DNA from: an uncultured Chloroflexota bacterium
GTDB lineage: Bacteria; Chloroflexota; Anaerolineae; Anaerolineales; Anaerolineaceae
Direction: 5' to 3'
DNA: 64,000 nucleotides
Assembly: GCA_902786265.1 (NCBI GenBank)
Contig: CADACE010000014.1
Coordinates: 32,577 to 96,576, forward strand
Part shown: piece by piece, positions 24,830 to 33,324 of the stretch
Layout: each line of letters begins with the position of its first letter
Numbering within the stretch: the first letter of the stretch is position 1
Made by a program: the position numbers and the translations under genes
The notes under the pieces: model-generated
Told to the model about the DNA's origin: nothing
Database searches by the model: none
The model's input: only the letters and a program-made list of their open reading frames with translations

Positions 24830-25393
24830 TTATTTCAGTTTCAAACCGTCTTTGAAAGCCTCTCCGACCCGTTCCGCGACTCTGTAGTAACCATGGGTAT
24901 AAGGATCAAAAGCAATTGCATTGACCAGAGTCATGTCGACCCTGCCATTTACCATTACGCTTTCATCCGCGGTCACGTTGACCACTTTGCCGATAACACC
25001 GCAGCCGTATTCATTGGTTTGGTATTCCACAAATTCGCATTCAAGGCACAGCGGGAATTCATTGATGACCGGCGCGTCTACGGTCTCCGCTTTGGAGGCG
25101 GTCAGACCGCTGGGGGAAAGTTTATCCGATACTTTATTTCCGGATTCGACACCGAAATAGTCCGCTTCAACCACATGTGCCGCATCCGCGATACTGACGG
25201 TGAAGGCTCCCCGTGCTTTAATGTTCTTTACGGTTTTATGGGATTCGGTCAGATTCAGCGCGACCATATTCCTTTCCTGCATGGTGCCCCATGCCGCGTT
25301 CATAACATTGACGCTGCCGTCTTCGTTGTAAGTCGCGATCATCAGTACAGGCATCGGGAAAATACCTTCTGTAATATTAAGTTTTGTTCTCAT
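24830..25393 (-). CDS. Flavin reductase-like (flavoredoxin) protein
   Basis: 187 residues, FMN-binding split barrel: PMPVLMIATYNEDGSVNVMNAAW, TESHKTVKNI and AFTVSIADAAHVVEADYFG are the standard flavin-binding blocks, and the C-terminal AFDPYTHGYYRV is common in the flavoredoxin subgroup. Likely transfers electrons with FMN in anaerobic metabolism. It diverges from an HxlR regulator, a typical regulator-target pair. Confidence 0.85.
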   Translation of the reverse strand: MRTKLNITEGIFPMPVLMIATYNEDGSVNVMNAAWGTMQERNMVALNLTESHKTVKNIKARGAFTVSIADAAHVVEADYFGVESGNKVSDKLSPSGLTASKAETVDAPVINEFPLCLECEFVEYQTNEYGCGVIGKVVNVTADESVMVNGRVDMTLVNAIAFDPYTHGYYRVAERVGEAFKDGLKLK

Positions 25394-25479
25394 AACATCT
25401 GCCTCTCTTTTGTTTAATATTCAGGCTGCCCTGATTTTTCAATCTGTATATAATTATAAGTAATGATTGATTTGATTCA

Positions 25480-25504
25480 AGTACTGTAAAATATTACAGG
25501 TACT
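25480..25504. promoter_or_regulatory. Candidate HxlR operator
   Basis: Dyad AGTACTGTAA (25480-25489) and TTACAGGTACT (25494-25504) around a 4-bp centre, one base out of perfect symmetry. It lies in the 131-bp gap between the divergent flavoredoxin and HxlR genes. HxlR proteins commonly bind such dyads between themselves and a redox target. Confidence 0.5.
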
Positions 25505-25524
25505 ATCATAAAGGAAAGTGTTTT

Positions 25525-25866
25525 GTGATCAAGAATTATATTGAAGACGCAAATTTTGAAGATACAGGTTTCAGTTATACGCTTTCACTGATATCAGGCA
25601 AGCATAAAATGGTGATCCTGTATTGCCTTATGGAATTTGAACCTGTGCGTTTCAATGAGCTGAAACGTTATATAAAAACAATATCTGATAAAACGCTCAG
25701 CATGAATTTGAAAGAATTGGAAAAGGACTGTCTGATCATCAGAAAAGAGTATCCTCAAATTCCGCCCAAGGTTGAGTACAGCCTGAGCGATCGCGGAAAG
25801 TCACTGATGAAAGTCCTGGATCAGCTTTGCGTTTGGGGAGAGAACAACAGAATGAAATCGGACTGA
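25525..25866 (+). CDS. HxlR-family transcriptional regulator
   Basis: 113 residues from a GTG at 25525 behind AAAGGAAAG. The winged-helix pattern is typical: SLISGKHKMVILYCLM, FNELKRYIKTISDKTLSMNLKELEKDCLI and EYSLSDRGKSLM. The usual HxlR cysteine near the N-terminus is absent from the first 25 residues, though a Cys is present in YCLM. It probably represses or activates the divergent flavoredoxin gene. Confidence 0.85.
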   Translation: MIKNYIEDANFEDTGFSYTLSLISGKHKMVILYCLMEFEPVRFNELKRYIKTISDKTLSMNLKELEKDCLIIRKEYPQIPPKVEYSLSDRGKSLMKVLDQLCVWGENNRMKSD

Positions 25867-25954
25867 ATAATTTCTGTAATGATCTCTGCGATGTCATGTA
25901 TTTTATTTTTTTCAATCATTATTACGATCTAACTTTTTAAAGGAATACCGATTC

Positions 25955-26016
25955 TATAATAAAATACTTAACAATTCGCGATGATACTCGGCAATTATAT
26001 TCTCGCGAATTTTTTT
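25955..26016 (+). promoter_or_regulatory. Promoter -10 followed by terminator hairpin in the P-type ATPase leader
   Basis: TATAAT at 25955-25960, then about 12 nt later a hairpin AATTCGCGA (25973-25981) and TCGCGAATT (26003-26011) running into seven T residues. The ATPase start is 47 bp further on. If the -10 is real, the transcript meets a terminator before the gene, as in attenuation control. Alternatively this is simply the HxlR gene's terminator. Confidence 0.5.
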
Positions 26017-26063
26017 CAATGCTTTAGCCTTATCAACCATACTTTGAGGAAAAGAGGTCTTAT

Positions 26064-28682
26064 ATGGCAGAAAACAAAACTGAAAACCGAATTCAGGTAG
26101 AAAAAAAGCTGACTGAGATCAGCCGTCTTTCGGATGAAGAAGTATTGAACCTTCTGCAGACTGACGCGGAGGGGCTCAACCCGTTGGAAGCAAGCTCCCG
26201 TCTTGAAGAATACGGGAAGAATATCATCGATTCGGGAAATGAAAACAATCTGTTTCAGCGTGTTAAAGAAGCGATCATCAACCCCTTTAATATCGTACTT
26301 CTGGGCGTTGCCGGGATCACATTTGTGACCGATGTGATCGTCGCCGAAAAGCCGAGCTGGTCCACCTTCCTGATGCTGGTGATCGTCATTCTCATCTCCG
26401 GGATCATTTCCTTTGTCCAGACAGAAAAATCAAATAATGCGGCGCAGAAACTGCAGAAAATGATCAGCAACCGCCTTGACGTGATCCGCAACAGTATCCT
26501 TATGGAAGTCGATATCTCGGAGATCGTACCCGGTGATATCGTAAAACTGGCATCCGGCGATATGATCCCGGGTGATGTACGTTTTATTGAAGCTAAGGAC
26601 CTGTTTATCGACCAGTCCCAGCTGACCGGAGAGAGCAATCCCGTGGAAAAATTCGCGGGTCCTGATCCGGAGGGCGATACGATCTCGGAATTGGACAATC
26701 TGGGCTTTCTGGGCAGCAACATTGTTTCCGGCAGCGCGAAAGCAGTTGTTCTCACGACCGGGAACAAAACATACTTTGGCAGCATGGCCCGCAGCCTGAA
26801 CACATTCCAGGAAAAAAGCAAATATGAGCAGAATATCGATTCCATCAGTAAACTGCTGATCCAGTTCATGGCTGTGATGGTACCGATCATCTTTATCGCC
26901 AATTTCATCACCAAAGGGAACTGGCTGCAGTCCCTGATGTTCGGTATCACTATCGCTGTCGGGATCATGCCTGAAATGCTTCCCGTCATCATGACATCCT
27001 GCCTGGCAAAAGGTGCTGTGAACATGTCTCAAAAGCAGACGATCGTAAAACGTCTCGGCGCTATTCAGATTTTTGGTGAAATGGATGTGCTGTGTACGGA
27101 CAAGACCGGGACCCTGACCCAGGATGAAATCGTCCTCGAAAAATACATGGACGTTTTAGGCCGTGAAGACAAACGTGTGCTGCGGCACGCGTTCCTGAAC
27201 AGCTATTTTCAGACAGGACTGAAAAACCTGATGGATGTGGCTATCATCAACCGGGCTGAACGCGAAGAACTTGGGCAGCTCAAACAAACCTATATCCGGG
27301 AAGATGAAATTCCTTTTGACTTCAGCCGCAGACGAATGAGTGTTGTGCTGCGGGATATGACCGGAAAACGGCAGCTTATCACCAAAGGCGCTGTTGAAGA
27401 GATACTTTCCATCTGCTCCTTTATTGAAATCGAAGGTGAAGTCAAACCGATCACGCAGGAGCTGATCGATAACGCACTGAAAATTTCCTATGATAACAAC
27501 CTTGAAGGCATCCGTGTAATTGCGATTGCCCAGAAAAACCGGGTGCGTGAGGTTGGTGCCTTCAGTGTGGATGATGAGAAGGATATGGTCCTCATCGGCT
27601 TTTGCGGCTTTTTGGATCCGCCGAAACCTTCCGCGGAATCCGCTATCAAGGCTCTGACGAAAAACGGCGTAAGCACCGTTGTTTTGACCGGTGACTCGGA
27701 AGGCGTTGCCATCAACATCTGCGGTCGTTTGGGTATTCCGACAGATTACACGCTTACCGGAGCCCAGGTGGAAGCAATGGATGATTCGGCACTGCAGGAA
27801 GCCTGTAAAAAGTGCCGCATCTTCTCCAAGCTTTCTCCTTATCAGAAACAGCGGGTGGTGAAAGCTTTCCAAACCAACGGTCACACCGTAGGCTATATGG
27901 GTGACGGCATCAATGACAGCCTGCCGCTCAAACAGGCTGATGTCGGTATCTCCGTTGATACCGCGGTGGATATCGCGAAGGAAGTTGCTGATATTATTCT
28001 GCTGGAAAAGGATTTGAATGTACTGGATGAAGGTGTCGTTGAAGGCCGCAAGACTTTTGCCAATATGAACAAATATTTGAAGATGTCTGTCAGCGGTAAT
28101 TTCGGGAACATGTTCTCCGTGCTGATCGCCTCCATCTTCCTTCCGTTCCTTCCGCTGCTCCCGCTGCATATCCTCGTGCAGAACATTCTGAATGATTTTG
28201 CCCAGCTGGGTATGCCTTTCGACCACGTGGAGGATGAATACATTCAGCTTCCCAAAAAGTGGGACATTAATGGGATCAAGAAGTTTATGGTATATTTCGG
28301 ACTTCTGAGTACGGTGCTGGATGTACTGTGTTTTCTCGCAATGTGGTACATCTTCAAGTTTAATAACAATGAAATGGCGGGCTTCTTCCAGTGCGGCTGG
28401 TTCATGTTCGGCGTGATTTCCCAAACCGTCGTGATCCATACCATCAGGACACCGAAGATTCCTTTCATCCAGGACAGGGCATCCGGACAGCTGTTGCTTT
28501 CCACTTTCCTGGTGGTCCTTGTCACCCTGCTTATCGGCTTTACAGTGGTAGCGACCTGGTTCGATCTGCCGATCATGATCCCGTCTTTCGGCTGGTGCCT
28601 GTTCATTCTGATGGTCGTTTATATGGTTCTGGCTCAGATCCTGAAGAGTATTTATATCAAAATCAATAAAGAATGGGTATAA
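26064..28682 (+). CDS. mgtA: MgtA-type Mg2+-transporting P-type ATPase
   Basis: 872 residues. Contains the cation ATPase N-terminus (LNPLEASSRLEEYGKNII), actuator motif LTGES, phosphorylation site CTDKTGTLTQ, nucleotide-binding FDFSRRRMSVVL and hinge GDGINDSLPLKQADVGISVD. About ten membrane helices; the segment IMPEMLPVIMTSCLAKGA before the phosphorylation site and the long C-terminal membrane block match MgtA/MgtB rather than Ca2+ or heavy-metal pumps. It would import Mg2+ at ATP expense. Start ATG 26064 behind AAAGAGG. Monocistronic, ending in a clear terminator. Confidence 0.9.
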   Translation: MAENKTENRIQVEKKLTEISRLSDEEVLNLLQTDAEGLNPLEASSRLEEYGKNIIDSGNENNLFQRVKEAIINPFNIVLLGVAGITFVTDVIVAEKPSWSTFLMLVIVILISGIISFVQTEKSNNAAQKLQKMISNRLDVIRNSILMEVDISEIVPGDIVKLASGDMIPGDVRFIEAKDLFIDQSQLTGESNPVEKFAGPDPEGDTISELDNLGFLGSNIVSGSAKAVVLTTGNKTYFGSMARSLNTFQEKSKYEQNIDSISKLLIQFMAVMVPIIFIANFITKGNWLQSLMFGITIAVGIMPEMLPVIMTSCLAKGAVNMSQKQTIVKRLGAIQIFGEMDVLCTDKTGTLTQDEIVLEKYMDVLGREDKRVLRHAFLNSYFQTGLKNLMDVAIINRAEREELGQLKQTYIREDEIPFDFSRRRMSVVLRDMTGKRQLITKGAVEEILSICSFIEIEGEVKPITQELIDNALKISYDNNLEGIRVIAIAQKNRVREVGAFSVDDEKDMVLIGFCGFLDPPKPSAESAIKALTKNGVSTVVLTGDSEGVAINICGRLGIPTDYTLTGAQVEAMDDSALQEACKKCRIFSKLSPYQKQRVVKAFQTNGHTVGYMGDGINDSLPLKQADVGISVDTAVDIAKEVADIILLEKDLNVLDEGVVEGRKTFANMNKYLKMSVSGNFGNMFSVLIASIFLPFLPLLPLHILVQNILNDFAQLGMPFDHVEDEYIQLPKKWDINGIKKFMVYFGLLSTVLDVLCFLAMWYIFKFNNNEMAGFFQCGWFMFGVISQTVVIHTIRTPKIPFIQDRASGQLLLSTFLVVLVTLLIGFTVVATWFDLPIMIPSFGWCLFILMVVYMVLAQILKSIYIKINKEWV

Positions 28683-28721
28683 AATTTAGTTTACGTATCC
28701 AAAAGGAATAAGAACTCTGTC

Positions 28722-28751
28722 AACAGTCTCCTGAATCAGGAGACTGTTTTT
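28722..28751 (+). terminator. Terminator of the P-type ATPase gene
   Basis: A 12-bp stem, AACAGTCTCCTG (28722-28733) with CAGGAGACTGTT (28737-28748), then a T-run. It sits 40 bp after the stop codon. The rest of 28683-28991 holds only this and the minus-strand terminator at 28888-28945. Confidence 0.85.
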
Positions 28752-28887
28752 GTATAGAAAAAAAGACCTGCAGCCGATGATGTTGAAGTTTTGATTTCGG
28801 AATAAGGTGAATCTGGCAGATATTGAATGCTGACGGTTATCTGAAGGTTGCGAATGAAATTCGGAATTTTGCTCCCCGCAATTTTGT

Positions 28888-28945
28888 AAAAAAAAGACAG
28901 ACCATCGTGTACCGGTACACTTTGGCCTGTCCCATCGTTCTGTCT
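28888..28945 (-). terminator. Terminator of the hydrolase/carbamoyltransferase unit
   Basis: Arms AGACAGA (28895-28901) and TCTGTCT (28939-28945), extended by CCATCG/CGATGG-like pairing, enclose a perfect palindrome GTGTACCGGTACAC (28907-28920). On the minus strand the stem is followed by a T-run (complement of 28888-28894). It lies 47 bp beyond the stop of the 28992 gene. Confidence 0.7.
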
Positions 28946-28991
28946 GTCCTCGATCCGCGGGTCGGATTTGAGGGTCAGCAGTTTTTATTCG

Positions 28992-30392
28992 TTATTTTAA
29001 CGGGCGAACCCATTTTCCCTGCGGATCGCCGACAATATCGCCGTCTTTGGAGGTTGTGATGCCGCGGAGAATGGTCTGCACCACACGGCCTTTCATCTTC
29101 ATTCCGTTGTACGGGGAAAGCTTTGTCCGGGAGTGCATTGTGCTTTGGTCGAAGATATATTCCTGATCGAGGTCAACAATCGCGAGGTCCGCGTCGGTGC
29201 CGACCTGCAGGGAACCCTTGAGCGGATAGTAATCAAACATCTTGGCCACGTTTTCGGACATCCAGGCGGCGACCTGGTTCAGTGTGATTTTTCCTTCATT
29301 CACAGCAGTGAGCATCAGCATGGAAGCGGTTTCAATTGCGGCCATACCGGCAGGAGCTTCCCAGTAGTCTTTCATTTTTTCTTCCGGCGTATGCGGAGCA
29401 TGATCGGTGACGACAAATGAAATGATTCCGTCCTTCAGACCCTGCCACAGCAGATCCTGGTCGCGTTGTGTACGTACCGGAGGATATCCTTTGATCTGCG
29501 CCCCGACACGTTCAAAATCCTTGTCGGTGAGGAACAGGTAATGCGGGCAGGTTTCCGCGGTCACGTTGATGCCGTCCTGCTGAGCGCGGCGGATGATCTC
29601 GACCCCGTCACCGGTGGCAAGATGCAGAATATGCAGATGTGCGCCTGTTGCTTTGGCAAAGGCGATGGCGGTTTCGATTACCGTTATTTCAGAAACAGCG
29701 GGACGTGATTTCAGTACGGCATTGTAATCCCGTTCGTCAGTTGCCATCACTTCGGCGGTCAGTTCTTTGATGAGCCAGAAGTTTTCAGCATGAATGCCGA
29801 TGAGTTTTCCGGTTTTGGCGACTTCGCGGAAAATTGTGTAGACTTCTCCGTCATCCAGCGGAGGCAGGACATTCTGCATTCCTTCCTTATAGTTGTAGAT
29901 CAGCTGGTAGGTAGCCAGGTCCAGCGCGTATCCCCAGAAAAATTTGAACGCGGCCGCGCCGTGTTCGGCAAGCTTCGGCAGATCCGCATTATTCAGTTTC
30001 CCGATGCACAGACCCCAGTTGCCAAAATCCACATGGGCTTTCGGACCGATGGTTTCGATAAGCGAATCCATCATTTCGACGTTGTAAACGGCAGGGTTGC
30101 TGTTCGGCTGTTCAATAATGGTAGTTACGCCGCCGCAGGCGCCGGCCATTGAGGAATGGAAAAAATCTTCTTTGTGATGCGCGCCGTTTTTGCCGTCACG
30201 GGAATGAACATGGCTGTCGATAAAACCGGGGAGAACATACTTACCGGAAGCATCCGTTATTTCCTTGGCATCTCCATCCAGCAGACCTTCGGTGATTGCG
30301 TAAATCTTGCCGTCTTTGACATAGATGTTTCCTTTGTATGTGTCAGAAGCAGTGACCAGTGTCCCGTTGAGAATTACATGATCCCATTGCAT
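28992..30392 (-). CDS. Cyclic amidohydrolase (dihydroorotase/allantoinase-like)
   Basis: 466 residues. Metal ligands of the amidohydrolase fold are all present: HVH in FIDSHVHSRDG, the Lys normally carboxylated in AAAFKFFWGY, His in IGIHAEN and LHILHLATGDG, and Asp in FVVTDHAPHTPEEK. TTIIEQPNSNPAVYN resembles the allantoinase and class I dihydroorotase pattern more than hydantoinase. It would open or close a cyclic ureide. It lies downstream of aspartate carbamoyltransferase on the same strand, and near carbamate kinase, so either pyrimidine synthesis or breakdown of a cyclic ureide is possible. RBS AAGGAGCGATT precedes the start. Confidence 0.85.
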   Translation of the reverse strand: MQWDHVILNGTLVTASDTYKGNIYVKDGKIYAITEGLLDGDAKEITDASGKYVLPGFIDSHVHSRDGKNGAHHKEDFFHSSMAGACGGVTTIIEQPNSNPAVYNVEMMDSLIETIGPKAHVDFGNWGLCIGKLNNADLPKLAEHGAAAFKFFWGYALDLATYQLIYNYKEGMQNVLPPLDDGEVYTIFREVAKTGKLIGIHAENFWLIKELTAEVMATDERDYNAVLKSRPAVSEITVIETAIAFAKATGAHLHILHLATGDGVEIIRRAQQDGINVTAETCPHYLFLTDKDFERVGAQIKGYPPVRTQRDQDLLWQGLKDGIISFVVTDHAPHTPEEKMKDYWEAPAGMAAIETASMLMLTAVNEGKITLNQVAAWMSENVAKMFDYYPLKGSLQVGTDADLAIVDLDQEYIFDQSTMHSRTKLSPYNGMKMKGRVVQTILRGITTSKDGDIVGDPQGKWVRPLK

Positions 30393-30410
30393 AATAATCG
30401 CTCCTTTTTA

Positions 30411-30438
30411 AAACAAGGGGGCATAAAGCCCCCTTTTG
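30411..30438 (-). terminator. Hairpin between carbamoyltransferase and hydrolase genes
   Basis: Stem AAGGGGGC (30415-30422) with GCCCCCTT (30428-30435). On the minus strand it is followed by GTTTTAAAA. A partial terminator or RNA-processing site that would lower hydrolase expression relative to the upstream carbamoyltransferase. Confidence 0.6.
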
Positions 30439-30465
30439 TACAAAAATCCGGTTTCAGTGCTGAAA

Positions 30466-31401
30466 TTATTCGCAGCCGCAAACCAGTGAAAGCAGAGCCA
30501 TACGTACCGGGACGCCATTGGCAGCCTGGCGGAAGTATGCAGCGCCTGCATATTCATCGACTTCGGTCTTGATTTCAGTGACACGCGGCAGCGGGTGCAT
30601 GATGGTCAGACCCGGTTTCGCGTTCTTGACGGTCTGCATGGTCACTTCATAGGAACCCTTCAGACGTTCATATTCAGCAGGATCGGTAAAGCGTTCTTTC
30701 TGGATGCGGGTCATGTAGAGGACATCAGATTTTGCGACTGCTTCATCAAGATCCGGGATGATCTCAACAGAAACGCCGTCTTTGCGCAGGCTTTCAGTGA
30801 TCGGTTCAGGCATAGCCAGGGCTTCAGGTGCGGTGAATACAAATTTCACGCCCATGCGAGCCAGCAGCGCGGCACCGGAGTGGACAGTACGGCCGTTCTT
30901 CAGGTCGCCGGCTAAACAAATGGTCTGACCTTCAACCTGACCCTTTTCCTTGATGATCGTATACAGGTCAAGCAGTGCCTGTGTCGGGTGCTGACCGGCG
31001 CCGTCACCGCCGTTGATGACCGGTTTGCAGGAGCCTGCAGCCAATTCGGCAGCAGAACCGGTGACAGGATGGCGGATAACCGCGACATCGGCATAGGATT
31101 CAATCATCTTACCGGTATCATAAACAGTTTCGCCTTTTTTAGCGGAGGAAGAACCACCGCCGTCAGCTACGGAAATGACGGAACCGCCCAGACGAAGCAT
31201 CGCGGTTTCAAAGGAAAGGCGGGTGCGGGTGGAAGGTTCAAAGAACAGGGTCGCCAGTGTTTTGCCGGCCATGTTCATAAGGCGGCCGCCGTTGTCCATT
31301 GCACGTTCAAAACGGGCAGCGGTATCCATAATCAATTTGACTTCTTCGTTGCTGAGGGATTGGACATCAAGGATGTCACGACCAAGTAAAGATGTTGCCA
31401 T
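30466..31401 (-). CDS. pyrB: Aspartate carbamoyltransferase catalytic chain
   Basis: 311 residues. Carbamoyl-phosphate motif FFEPSTRTRLSFE, the Lys-bearing loop GGGSSSAKKGETVYDT, HPTQALLDLYTI, the aspartate-side RIQKERF and HPLPRVTEI all match true aspartate carbamoyltransferases, not ornithine or YgeW-type enzymes. It forms N-carbamoyl-aspartate from carbamoyl phosphate and aspartate; the reverse direction would feed carbamate kinase. No pyrI regulatory gene follows. It is transcribed divergently from glutamate dehydrogenase and is followed by the amidohydrolase. Confidence 0.93.
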   Translation of the reverse strand: MATSLLGRDILDVQSLSNEEVKLIMDTAARFERAMDNGGRLMNMAGKTLATLFFEPSTRTRLSFETAMLRLGGSVISVADGGGSSSAKKGETVYDTGKMIESYADVAVIRHPVTGSAAELAAGSCKPVINGGDGAGQHPTQALLDLYTIIKEKGQVEGQTICLAGDLKNGRTVHSGAALLARMGVKFVFTAPEALAMPEPITESLRKDGVSVEIIPDLDEAVAKSDVLYMTRIQKERFTDPAEYERLKGSYEVTMQTVKNAKPGLTIMHPLPRVTEIKTEVDEYAGAAYFRQAANGVPVRMALLSLVCGCE

Positions 31402-31864
31402 AAAAATTTCTCCTTGAATTCTTGTGTCCGTGCTGTTTGATCATGACACAGACATAATTACAATTTAATACAAAGGAATTATAAACCATTCACGAGCATT
31501 TAAACGGATACAAAAAATGCTGAATTATTATTTTTTTGTTATTTTTGTCGGGGATTAGACGAATGTCATAATAAATATATGACGAGACGCGAATCTATAT
31601 TTGCTGAATGTCATATTATTCGTGCGTTTTTGTGTAATTTGTGTGTAAAAAACATTGCTTTTGTTAGCGGACCGTCGCTTTGGAAGGTCAGTGACAAAAG
31701 TATTGTTTTAAATATTACATTATCTTTGCTGAATAATTACAATTGTCAGATGAATTGTAAGGGCAGGCAGGTTAGAATTTTTAAGTGTAAGAGTCACTAC
31801 AGTTTGGTTTTATCGAATTTATTTATCGAAAAACCGACTGCCGCAATTAATCAAGGAGATAAAT
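31402..31864. promoter_or_regulatory. 463-bp divergent regulatory region with GTCATA-N7-TATGAC palindrome
   Basis: No gene is supported here; the small open frame starting at 31579 has no ribosome binding site and unusual composition. A perfect inverted repeat GTCATA (31565-31570) and TATGAC (31578-31583) is identical in arm and spacing to the one at 50301-50319. A further half-site GTCATA is at 31610-31615. AT-rich stretches on both sides could hold promoters for both genes, but no hexamer pair is convincing. Confidence 0.55.
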
Positions 31865-33151
31865 ATGGCTGTAAACAATGCGTATGAAATCGCTCAACAG
31901 GAATTTGAACATGTTGCCGATATGCTTGGCCTCGATGAAGAAGCCCGTGAATTTCTTCGTGAACCAAAAAAAGAATTTCATGTCAGGATCCCGGTCCGTA
32001 TGGATGACGGTAGCCAGAAAATTTTTGAAGGATTCCGCGTTCAGCATAATGATGCTTTAGGCCCGAATAAAGGTGGTTTGCGCTTTGCGTCAAATGAGAC
32101 GATCGATACGGTCCGTATGCTGGCAATGAAGATGACATGGAAGTGTTCAGTTGCCAATATTCCTCTCGGCGGCGGCAAAGGCGGCGTTGTTGTAGATCCA
32201 CGTGATCTTTCAGCCGGTGAACGTGAACGTCTTATCCGCGGATATGTTCGCGCGCTATTCCCTGCATTTGGTCCCCGCAATGATATTCCCGCGCCGGATA
32301 TGGGCACAAATGCGCAGGATATGTGCTGGTTTATGGATGAATACTCACTGCTTGCCGGTCAGTATACCCCCGGTACCGTAACAGGTAAACCGGTTGGCGG
32401 CGGCGGTTCTCTCGGCCGTACCGAAGCGACCGGTCTGGGTGTTGTGATCTGCATCCGCGAAGCCATGAAACAGCTTGGCATTGATTCAACCAAAACTTCC
32501 TGTGCTATCCAGGGCTTTGGCAATGTCGCTCAGTACGCGGCGATCCATTACATCAAGAAGCTTGGCGGGACTGTAAAATGTGTTTCCTGCTGGAACCGCG
32601 AGGAGAAGAAATCCTTCACCTTCTTTAAAGAGGATGGGATCGATCCTTATTTCCTCAAGAGCATAACAGATTCTTACGGAACAGTTTCCAATGAAAAAGC
32701 AGCTGAAGCCGGTTATCAGATCCTGGATGGAAATGACTGGATCAAGCAGGATGTGGATGTCATTATTCCGGCTGCTTTGGAAAAACAGATCACTGCTGAA
32801 AATGTCGGCCTGATCGGCAAAAATGTGAAGATCGTTGCCGAAGCCGCAAATGGCCCGACAACTCTCGAGGCTGATGCCGTTCTCCGTGAACGCGGCATGT
32901 TCATTATTCCGGACTTCCTCTGCAATGCGGGCGGCGTTACCTGCTCTTATTTCGAATCCGTCCAGAATGACCAGAACTATTATTGGTCCGTTGAAGAAGT
33001 CCTTGAGAAACTGGACTACAAGATGACCACTGCCTTCAACTCAGTCTATGAGATGTCTGTTGAGAAGAACGCATATATGCGCGATGCGGCATATATGGTC
33101 TCCATCAAGCGTGTAGCTGATGCCATGCGCCTGCGCGGCTGGATCAAATAA
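31865..33151 (+). CDS. gdhA: Glutamate dehydrogenase (Glu/Leu/Phe/Val family)
   Basis: 428 residues. Substrate-binding and catalytic stretch GPNKGGLRFA, MKMTWKCSVANIPLGGGKGGV with the catalytic Lys, DIPAPDMGT with the catalytic Asp, and the Rossmann GFGNVAQYAA. Length and the PLGGGKGG form fit the hexameric 420-450-residue enzymes used for glutamate catabolism. It would regenerate 2-oxoglutarate for the aminotransferases of this region and produce ammonia and NAD(P)H. RBS AAGGAGAT 7 nt before ATG. Confidence 0.93.
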   Translation: MAVNNAYEIAQQEFEHVADMLGLDEEAREFLREPKKEFHVRIPVRMDDGSQKIFEGFRVQHNDALGPNKGGLRFASNETIDTVRMLAMKMTWKCSVANIPLGGGKGGVVVDPRDLSAGERERLIRGYVRALFPAFGPRNDIPAPDMGTNAQDMCWFMDEYSLLAGQYTPGTVTGKPVGGGGSLGRTEATGLGVVICIREAMKQLGIDSTKTSCAIQGFGNVAQYAAIHYIKKLGGTVKCVSCWNREEKKSFTFFKEDGIDPYFLKSITDSYGTVSNEKAAEAGYQILDGNDWIKQDVDVIIPAALEKQITAENVGLIGKNVKIVAEAANGPTTLEADAVLRERGMFIIPDFLCNAGGVTCSYFESVQNDQNYYWSVEEVLEKLDYKMTTAFNSVYEMSVEKNAYMRDAAYMVSIKRVADAMRLRGWIK

Positions 33152-33175
33152 TCATAAAATACGCTGAGTATGGTT

Positions 33176-33207
33176 AACGTGCGGGATCCGTCCGGGTCCT
33201 GCACGTT
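33176..33207 (+). terminator. Hairpin after glutamate dehydrogenase
   Basis: Arms AACGTGC (33176-33182) and GCACGTT (33201-33207) with extra inner G/C pairing. There is no T-run, so it may be a processing stem that leaves the downstream carbamate kinase in the same transcript. Confidence 0.5.
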
Positions 33208-33324
33208 ATCGCTGATAAAATATAATAAAAAGCATAGTATAATAAGACTCGGTTCTGTTTTTTTGAGCCGTGATTTTGAAAAAACCGGATTCTTTCCGGA
33301 AAAAATGAAAAGGAAAAAATAAAC

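Noticed and set aside
25867..26063. A known Mg2+ riboswitch (M-box) before the P-type ATPase
   Set aside because: The space between the candidate promoter and the terminator hairpin is too short for the aptamer and I could not find its conserved stems.
28823..29059. A 78-aa plus-strand gene after the P-type ATPase
   Set aside because: It overlaps the minus-strand terminator and the end of the amidohydrolase gene and has no ribosome binding site.
30466..31401. Ornithine, oxamate or YgeW-type carbamoyltransferase
   Set aside because: The FFEPSTRTRLSFE and HPLPR forms, and the Lys loop, are those of aspartate carbamoyltransferase.
31579..31887. A 102-aa gene upstream of glutamate dehydrogenase
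   Set aside because: No ribosome binding site, Cys/Lys/Asn-rich composition unlike any neighbour, and it overlaps the divergent regulatory region and the next gene start.
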